From Macrolepiota albuminosa (lineage: Eukaryota > Basidiomycota > Agaricomycetes > Agaricales > Agaricaceae): a DNA stretch of 64,000 nt. The notes below the pieces were generated by a model. It saw only the letters and a list, made by a program, of their open reading frames with translations, ran no database searches and was not told where the DNA came from. This document shows, piece by piece, positions 56,600-64,000 of the stretch. The DNA is taken from NCBI GenBank assembly GCA_027475525.1, contig JAMWFC010000033.1:744001-808000 (forward strand), written 5' to 3'. Each line of letters begins with the position of its first letter. Within the stretch, counting starts at the first letter, position 1. A program made the position numbers and the translations under genes.

Positions 56600-57290
56600 A
56601 TATGCAGCATGTCAAAGGGCAAAGCTGCCCCCTAAAGCTCCTGCCAGGAAGCTGTACTAGCTACTGGTGCCAGTAAAGCCTTGGGATTCCATTGGAATGG
56701 ACTTTATAGGTCCCTTTCCCAAGTCAAGAGGATTTGACTACCTCTGGATGGTGATATGTTGCATGACAAGCATGGCGTACCTTATACCTGTGCAAACAAT
56801 ACTGACAGCTAAGGAGCTGTTGTGGATCTACCTTAGGGAGATCATTAAGCTGCATGGGCTGCCTAGTACCATTGTGAGCAACCGTGACTCAAAATTTACA
56901 TTGCAATAGTAGAGGAAACTCCACAAGCTATTGGGAGTCAGACTCCTCATGTCGACTTCATTCCATCCTTAGATGGATAGGCAGACTGAGCGGGCCAACC
57001 ACAGTATAGGCCAGATCCTAAGGGCAGTTGTCTACCCTGATCAACGAGACTGGATAGATTGGTGTCCACTCACTAAGTTTGCAATTAACGTGAGTATCTC
57101 AGAGGCTACAGGGTATGCACCCTTTGAGCTCAATGGAGGGTACATGCCCTCCATGCTGCACAAAATTTGTGCGGATGTGGTGGCCCACTGAGGAGTAGTC
57201 AACTTCACCAGGCAGGCCCTGGAGAGTATTGCATTGGTGCATGATGCCATCATTGAGACACAAGTCTTTCAGGCAAAGAATGCCAATTAC
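56600..57290 (+). pseudogene. G3 integrase core
   Basis: Continues the finger with CQRAK-type sequence, then VPVKPWDSIGMDFIGPFPKS (first catalytic Asp intact), LHGLPSTIVSNRDSKFTL (second Asp changed to Asn), a stop, and DRQTERANHSIGQILRAVV (Glu present). ATGYAPFELNGGYMPSML is the usual following motif. Confidence 0.85.
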
Positions 57291-57299
57291 TGTAGGTAA

Positions 57300-57790
57300 A
57301 TGGATCCATCTATATCAGTGGGAGCATTGATCTATCTGTCAACACATAACCTGAGGCTGCCCAAGGGACAGGCAAGTAAACTCTGTCTAAAATGGGTAGG
57401 CCCATATCATGTGCTAGATGCAAAACCAAGTACCTCCAACTACATGCTGGAGCTGCCACAGACATTGCAGAAACAACCAATCATTCCTAAGTTCTATAAG
57501 TCACTGTTGTGACTATATAGCATGTCCAACAACATGTTATTTCCTAACAGGATGACCCCAGGACCCTATGACTTTGGGGCACAAGACAACAACAAATAGT
57601 TCGTCAAGTGAATAATTGGGCACTGGTGGACTGAGTGGAATATGCTCAAGTTTGAGGTATATTGGTCTCTAGGTGACACAACATGGGAGCCATACTCCTA
57701 TTGCTCTGAGCTAGTGGCACTTAACCGCTATTTGGAGTTGAAGGGCATTAAGCACCCACATCAGTTTGATAAGCATGCTAGCGCCTAATT
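57300..57790 (+). pseudogene. G3 integrase C-terminus and chromodomain-like end
   Basis: Reads GPYHVLDAKPSTSNYMLEL, KFYKSLL, then, past stops, IIGHWWTEWNMLKFEVYWSL, GDTTWEP and LVALNRYLELKGI. This is the chromodomain layout (W.VRW...TWEP) of this chromovirus lineage, degraded. Confidence 0.75.
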
Positions 57791-57892
57791 TGATTGGCAG
57801 TGCTAATCGCAGCTTGGCTGAATTGGTCAGCAACTGTGGCTGAGACACATTGTAAAATTTAAATTTCTTTTTTTCCCTTTCTTTCTTCAATC

Positions 57893-60800
57893 ATGGACCA
57901 GGGTAGCCAGCAGCAGCAGCATGCAATTGAGTTTTTGCTATTGGTCTTACTATTGGCTGAAGAGGGGGCAGATAGCTCCTCCACTTATCCAAAATGTGCC
58001 TCAGTAGAGACAATTGCAACATGCTGTGGGCTTTTCACAGCAGCAGCAACAACCAGCAGTGGGCTACCTACCCTAGCAGCCAGTGATCAGTGGCTACCTG
58101 CCACAACAACTCATGCAAGGCAACTTTATGTCTCAGAATGCATCTATGGGCAGTTTTCCGCCTTGTCAGACAGTACAGGGCTTTTATGCACCACATCACA
58201 CTGAGGGCCAATCTCAGCAAGTCCAGTACAGGGAGCTATTTAGCCCCCAAGCAATGCTAGGATGGGGGCAGCTTGCCCCTGTACTGGCAAGGGAGTCAAT
58301 AGGGGCACATCCTTTGCCCTAGTTTATGGCCCTGGCACACTATCCTGGCATGGCTGGTGTGCTAGCAATGATGCCGTACTCCCTGGCTTGGATGGGAGCT
58401 TGGGGTGCAATGCCCCAGTATGGTCCCTTGTATGAGGCATCCACAGAAGGAGGAAAATTGACCTCCCAGTTGGCCACAATGCTGGCCAACAATCTAGAGG
58501 GATGTAGATCATCCCTCATGCCAGCAACAACAGCATCTGAGAGCACAGAAGCTCTCAATACAGAACAAAGCAGCAAGTCTCCAGCCAAAGCACCGACAGA
58601 GAGCCTGGCCAGGCTCTTCTTATTACAGCAGCTGGAGATGCTGCACCAACCCGAGCCCAGCTTGGAAAAACAGTCACATCCTCAACACAACAAAGGAAAA
58701 GCATGGGCTGTCAAGCCCAGTCTCAACCAGAACTTAGTCCTGGCTACTCTCCTCCAATGCCTGGATGACAATGGGTACGACATATCTGCAGACTCGTCAT
58801 TTCTCCATGATGCAGAAGCTGTTGTCCTCATCAGTCAGATGATAGACAATATAGATCATATGCATGCTCAGTGCAAAACTGATCTCCTTGCCCTTTCAGC
58901 TGCTCATTACACCTCCGAGTCAGAATACTGACTCTAGCAAAAGAGTGCATCAGCAAGAAGTGGAGGACGCACCCTCCTGCTTGACTCAGTCAAGCATTGC
59001 TATCTCCAGCTGGGAGGCTGGCCTAGAACAGGACATCCTCCTCTATGAAGATGTCACTGATTCAGCACCTCGCTAGTGGCGCATCTGAGGTTGCGTCTTC
59101 ACAACCATTATCTATGGTATCTACCACGCACTCTGGGGAGCAGAGTTCCCAAGGCATCAGTGCATGCTCCACTAAGGCTAAGACCTTGCAACCCTGAAAG
59201 GATCGTCAGGGTAAGCATTGTAGTACTTGGTGTGAGTATTACTGATAGTTCTGGGGCTTTCTTGAAGTCTTAGAAAGTGACCTCTAATCCACACTGGTGC
59301 TTGATGATAAAAACTTGATGTATTGGGTGCTTCACAGAATATCAAATATCCTGATGGGCAGAAGAAGGTTTTCAATAAACTCCAGCCTAAGCAGTTCACT
59401 CCCTGGGAACCACCGAGCCTTTGCTTACCAATAGACTTCCAATGAGAGGTGTTCAATAAACTCTAGCCTAAGTGATTCACTCCCTGGGAACCACCGAGCC
59501 TTTGCCTATCAATTGCCTGTCTATTCTCTACTAAACTTGGGCTATTTATACTGTTTTTCTGGTGCACAGACCACTATCTACACATGACTCTTTTGTTGTC
59601 AACTCCCCAGCCTCCAGAACATATTTGATAGTCCAATTTCCCTTTTGGGAGGCATGTTTCGGTGCCACCAGTTCCACCATTCAACTTCTTGTTCCACCAT
59701 TCCTCCGGATGTCTCTGATTGCCACTTCCCCATTTGCTTCAGCTCCATTTAGCACGATCCCATTCATAGATCCTTCTTTCCCCTTTTAGCGCTTCCCTGC
59801 ATTCCATGCTTCTTTTGACATCCCTCCATGCTTCTTTTCCTTTCCCCTTTCAGTCATGTCAAATCAGGCATTGTCAGATCTGATCTTGATCTAGATCATC
59901 ACAAATTGATCCCATTTCGTCACTTCTGCCAGCTCCCATGCTTCCCCTCCCCATTACAGTGGTTGGACTATTGTTGTGTTGATAGCTTGAGCTGGTCCCT
60001 GCCCTTTGTTCTGTACTGTCTGTGTATTTATTGGGGTGTTTTTGGAGATATAATTTGTTGAGACTGCTACCAGGAGGCTTACAGTTTTCAGCCTTATGAT
60101 TAAATGTTTATTTTGACTTCTGGTGCATGTTGTGTCCCTGACTGCTGGTACAGCATCGTATCAGCATCTGGAAGGGCATGCATACGTCAATGTGCACTTT
60201 TCCAAGGATGCCCTGAAAGGGGCCTCAGGGGCTAACATCACCTTTTTATCCGTAGTATTGGTAGAGGGCCCTCCAGCCCAATATCCTTGGTGTGTGTGGG
60301 TAATAGACCCACATTCAGAGAATTCTGTTCTGAAGAGGCTGTCATCTCCGCCCTTTGATGACAACTGGTATAAGGAGCCTGAAGAGGCTCATATGGAATT
60401 CCCTGTGCCACACAAGACTGCAGCACAACATATGGCACATGAGTGGTGCAATAGTAATTGATGGGCCAAGATGGACTGTTGGGTGCAAGAAGCTACCCTC
60501 CTTGAAGACAAAACTAGGCACATCCCTGATGCGCTTAGTGTTGTGATTTATAGAGATCACACTATTGAGCATCAGAACTCATTCTTTGGTGCGGGGTTGT
60601 CTCCCCAATTCTACTGGTCACCAGTAACCAACACTATTTATATCGGGCAAGAAGCCCATGCAGCCAGGGCCTTCAAGGCTAACAAAGAGGGCAATGCTGC
60701 ACACATGCCCCACAACAGTAAGGTGTACCAAGTTGCATCTTGCAAGTTCCCCTGCAGCCCTTGAGAGCTCCAGAAGCTCCATTCACTGGTGAACAACCAG

Positions 60801-62005
60801 TTTACACCAATTTGTCAGCATCAGTTGGGCTATCTCTTGCTCAATGAATTTAAACAGGTGACTATGAATTGCCACCCTGCTGCCTAAGACAGAGTAATGT
60901 CTCAACTACTTAATGAGGCCCCATACAAGACCATTGCAGTACTTTTTGTGAGTTCTGAGGAGGAGGAGCAAGCTCTACAGATGATTGCTCCTTTGGAGAT
61001 TTACCGCCGCAAGGAAAGTGGAGGCTGGCCTTCATTGGCCTAACTCCTCCTGATCCAAAGCAACCCTTTGCTTTGAACTACCTGGGCTCATATGCCCTTC
61101 TCTATGGGCATCCTGGGATGCTCAATGTGTGGGCTGGTCTGGCCATAGACTGTGCCATGCACATTCATTGGTGCAGCCTCTTTGAGTTTGTGCTTGTCTG
61201 TGCTATCAGTGCCAGCCGCCCGTCTAAAATCACGGTGCACAAGTACCTGGCTTATGTGTCTGCATAGCCAGGCCTCTATAAAGAGGCCATCACCAAATAC
61301 GAGGCAGCTACAGGGCAATTCTTTGTGCCCCTCCACACTAAGGACCTGAATTTTGAGGCTCAGGCTGTGAACATCCCAGAAGCATCAGCTTCTGTCTTTA
61401 CCACTTCAGACGTGTTATGCGTCCTGCTTCACAATCAAATTCCAGTCAGCTGGGTTGACTATGCATACATTTATGGGGTCACCTACTTGGCCCACATCTT
61501 CTTTGGTGACAACTGGCTCTACAATGAGGCAGCCGCCATTGACAACAAGAGGCTGCAACGCCTCAATCATTATGGGACACCTCAGTCCCTTACTCAGTGG
61601 GATGGGTGGTGTGAGGCCACCATTGGCAATCACCAATGCCTGATGCTTCAGCAGCAGGAGAGTCGTTGTGCATTCAATGATGCATTCACTAAGGGGATGT
61701 ATCTCCTCATTGGGCAGAACATTCATATCCAAGAGCTCTGGACATGCCAGTACTCATCCAACAATGGAGATCTTCCTGATCCCCAACCACCTACTCTGGA
61801 GCCAACCTTCAACCCCAACATTACACTGTCCTTGCTACAGGACTATGATGATTCCCTGCCTATGGCAGGGCCATTGGGCACTTTTCACAAGCCTGCATCC
61901 AAGGATGAACTCCTCAACTACAATATGGACAATGCAACTGCCGATCCGTTCCAGGAGCCTAGAGACTCTCCAATTGTTCCTGTCCCTGACTTACCAATGG
62001 CCTGA
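57893..62005 (+). pseudogene. Long degenerate coding region of unknown function, interrupted by LTR-C
   Basis: Same strand as G3 and directly downstream of it. It starts with Gln/Met/Pro-rich sequence (SGYLPQQLMQGNFMSQNASM), then a 201-residue open frame (58326-58931), continues to 59218 and resumes after LTR-C exactly in frame (GKH|LEGHAYVN). The second half has SFFGAGLSPQFYWSP, QEAHAARAFKANKEGNAAHM and a 226-residue frame (61325-62005) with QIPVSWVDYAYIYGVTYLAH and GTPQSLTQWDGWCEA. I do not recognise the family. It could be a gag-like or accessory protein of the element ending in LTR-A. Several stops; not functional as is. Confidence 0.55.
59219..60163 (+). repeat. LTR-C solo copy with 4-bp target duplication
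   Basis: Begins TGTAGTACTTGG and ends CATCGTATCA. It is flanked by GCAT on both sides (59215-59218 and 60164-60167). This copy has no 77-bp duplications, so its 945 bp is probably the true size of the family. Confidence 0.92.
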
Positions 62006-62048
62006 CCATCATGGTGCTTTGAGACTGTAGTTCGGTCTGATTAGGGAG

Positions 62049-62282
62049 TGTGTAGCATAGTCTGCTATGTGGCATTGGCCACATAGCTTTTACTTACTTT
62101 AGTAGTCAATATTATATTATATTTATGATAATATAATATTATTATTTACATATTATAAATAGTTACACTTGCTGCTTATTAAGCAGCTTATTTTTGTTTT
62201 ACACTACATACTCAATAGACTGGTCTGGTCTGATTCTGTACTGTGTGAACTAAGCTCTCACAAAAGCCATAACTTTGTTACA
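62049..62282 (+). repeat. LTR-A, 234 bp
   Basis: Begins TGTGTAGCATAGTCTGC and ends CTTTGTTACA. It has a near-terminal hairpin GCTATGTGG/CCACATAGC and an internal palindrome GCTGCTTATTAAGCAGC. It abuts the G5 antisense reading, which it truncates, so it is probably the 3' LTR of the element that lies to its left. Confidence 0.8.
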
Positions 62283-63169
62283 GTCTCCTGACTCTCCTTC
62301 AACTGCTCCATCACCCACTCTTCACCCCACCTCTGCTCTTGTGCCATACACTTTGTCTGCCAAGCCAAGCTTATAGAACAGTGCTTATGCCAAAGATGGC
62401 AGGCCACACACATCAACATGTCTCGATGGGCCCCCACCACCAGTTTCTTGAACTCACATATCACTCTCTGACAAGCACACATCACACACTAAGGGGAGTC
62501 AGTGAAACTCCAGATATGACCAAGAAGGCACTCACTAGACCTGTGGCCTCACATCAGGACTGCGCTAGAGGTCCTCAATAATGCCTCTGCACTGTCATAA
62601 ACTGCTCTGATGTCACTTGCTCCTGGAAGATGTACTGTGCAAGAGGAATGACCTACACCTGACCCACATCCAGGGATGGATGCTTGAGACACAAAGTCAG
62701 AGGATGGAATAGAGACACTACTGGAGGGGCCTGTGATGGCCCAGGTCAAGAAGATGGCCTGGGGTCAGAAGACAGCCTGCCAGCCACAGGCTGGGATGAT
62801 GACCCAGCCTCAGGAGGCTGCAGCACCAAATCTAGACCCTGGAGAGAGACTAAGTAGTAAGTCCAGGATTGGAATCAGAATGCTTACAAGCTCATTGATC
62901 TGCTAGTGGTTGTGCTGATGGTCATACTCTGCCCAATGCCAGTCATACTCTTCCCACAAAGCCACAGAGTCATCCCTGGTAGGAGGAATGGGGGAATAAA
63001 GAGATGTAGCTAGGCATAACATGACAAATAGAGAGAACCACAATTTTTTTTTTCTTTTTCTAGCCCTCTTTGTTGATGGCATCACACCTCAGACTTTGAC
63101 TTTAACTTCCATGGAAAAAGTGCACAGCCACCACTGCTTTGAAGGGTCTCAGCACTAGAAGAGGAGTGA
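62283..63169 (-). pseudogene. G5 antisense accessory gene, Cys-rich, truncated
   Basis: Minus-strand reading: MMCACQRVICEFKKLVVGAH, then DMLMCVACHLWHKHCSISLA, WQTKCMAQEQRWGEEWVMEQ. Cys spacing and the W..C...EQ.W tail match the G4 antisense product (KNKWCSMSALWRVCCIAWEQ). It lies immediately upstream of an LTR start, the same position as in G4. It is cut by LTR-A at 62282. A basic stretch (STKRARKRKKKL) at about 63050-63080 is in another frame. Confidence 0.55.
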
Positions 63170-63867
63170 TGTCATGACCAGCACACAACTAACACTCTAG
63201 CAACTCCCTGACACCCACCCCAAGCCCCAAACCTCTCCAAACTCTCCTGGCACCCACCCTCAAGCTTTAAACTCCTCCAAACAGCCCCAATATGCAGTCG
63301 CATCCAATCAACAGGCCCCAACTAATCCTTCTGGTACTATACCCATACCTAGACTATACACTGCACAGGACTTGTAGCCAGACAACTCAACCAACAGGCT
63401 CTGACCAATCCTCCTGGTGCCACACTTGTACCTGGACTATATACCACACAAGACTTGCAGCCAGACAATATACTGCACAGGACAACCACATAGAGTATGA
63501 CCTCAGAGCTCATCTAGATGACCTGGATCTTATCCATAGTAGGTATTTAAACCATAGCCAACAACCTGATACAAGTAGTCTTGATATTGCTATAAACTCT
63601 GCCTCTATACTCATCTGTCTATCTTGCAACACTTGCTCAATCTATTTTCTTCTCTCACAAGTCTCCCGGTTCACTAAGTCTTGTTTTGATCTTCTTTTCC
63701 ATTTCCCAGTCTTAGTCTCTTCCCCAATCACTTTCTCCTTTGTCCCCTGCCTTACCTGTTTCCCCTTTGCTGTATCTTGAACTTAGCCTGAGATCTTGCT
63801 CCTTTGTCTCTTTGAACTTTGGCACCTCACATACTCTCCACTTGAGCCAGAGAGAGGGTCCTCAGCA
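63170..63867 (+). repeat. G5 LTR (3' end approximate)
   Basis: Begins TGTCATGACCAGC after GAGTGA, paralleling the start of the G4 3' LTR (GTGATGTCACAACC). It contains two diverged copies of an 85-bp unit (63295-63480; 'ctgcacaggacttgtagcc'). The end near 63867 (CCTCAGCA) is a guess; the remaining window sequence may be an element leader or flanking DNA. Confidence 0.5.
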
Positions 63868-64000
63868 GAAATTGGTGGAGGGATGGAAGATGGTTGAGAG
63901 GATGACAGAGATGTTTGTGCAGGAGACATTTGTGCAGATGTTTGTTGAAGCAGGAATGGAGCAACAGTAAGAGAAAATAAATCAGCAGCAGGATGGGATT
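63868..64000. other. Window end, unassigned
   Basis: Purine-rich sequence with repeated 'tgtttgtgcag/tgtttgttgaag' words. It could be the start of a gag but is too short to judge. Confidence 0.3.

Larger units (their letters stand above)
41400..57790 (+). mobile_element. G3: Ty3/Gypsy chromovirus, split by G4
   Basis: Plus-strand pieces: protease (41481-41909), reverse transcriptase (42400-43330), RNase H (43350-44130) and integrase finger (to 44244). G4 follows, then integrase core (56600-57290) and a chromodomain-like end (57590-57760). Gag is not found upstream. Coding DNA is A/T-rich with many stops. The unknown reading frames at 57.9-62.0 kb and LTR-A at 62049 may be its 3' part. Confidence 0.8.

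Noticed and set aside
63295..63480. Another 77-bp artefact
   Set aside because: The two copies are diverged and the period is about 85 bp, so this is a natural tandem repeat within the LTR.

Overview
The window comes from a filamentous basidiomycete, most likely an agaricomycete mushroom. The evidence is a laccase split into 12 small exons, spliceosomal introns of about 50-90 bp in every single-copy gene, a fungal wax-synthase-like membrane protein, and chromodomain-bearing Ty3/Gypsy elements. It divides sharply in two. Bases 1-14.2 kb are a compact single-copy gene island. Bases 14.3-64 kb are almost entirely transposable elements stacked inside one another.

Gene island, left to right: the 3' end of a wax-synthase/MBOAT-like gene (+); a complete 524-aa laccase (-); an ELL-associated transcription elongation factor (EAF) gene (-); two tandem paralogs of an unrecognised protein family with identical five-exon structures (+, +); a YEA4-type UDP-GlcNAc transporter (-); and, divergent from it, a mitochondrial asparaginyl-tRNA synthetase (+). 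I rebuilt the exon structures by hand from donor/acceptor sites, reading phase and protein motifs. These are ordinary housekeeping or secretory genes and do not form an obvious pathway.

Transposon region. I use these working names. G1 is a minus-strand Gypsy at 15.9-21.65 kb. G2 is a minus-strand Gypsy in pieces at 22.1-24.0, 29.7-30.35 and 39.6-40.55 kb. G3 is a plus-strand chromovirus at 41.4-44.2 and 56.6-57.8 kb, possibly running on to 62.3 kb. G4 is a plus-strand chromovirus with both LTRs at 44.2-56.6 kb. G5 is the 3' end of another Gypsy at 62.3-63.9 kb. There is a Copia element at 24.0-29.66 kb, a 9.25-kb block with long inverted terminal repeats and many tRNA-derived modules at 30.35-39.6 kb, and three solo-LTR families (LTR-A, LTR-C, LTR-G4). 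Nesting is readable from interrupted frames and target duplications: the Copia and the long-TIR block sit in G2, LTR-C copies sit in G1, in the Copia and in the 58-62 kb coding region, and G4 sits in the integrase zinc finger of G3.

Three points matter most. (1) Twenty-one tandem duplications of exactly 77 bp occur only in the repeat half, in unrelated sequences. This looks like an assembly artefact (k = 77 joins), and many apparent frameshifts should be blamed on it. (2) The tandem host genes at 7.2-10.8 kb share a C-terminal domain with two degenerate copies inside the long-TIR block, which suggests gene capture. (3) G4 and G5 both carry an antisense cysteine-rich gene between pol and the 3' LTR, a candidate undescribed accessory gene of these retroelements.
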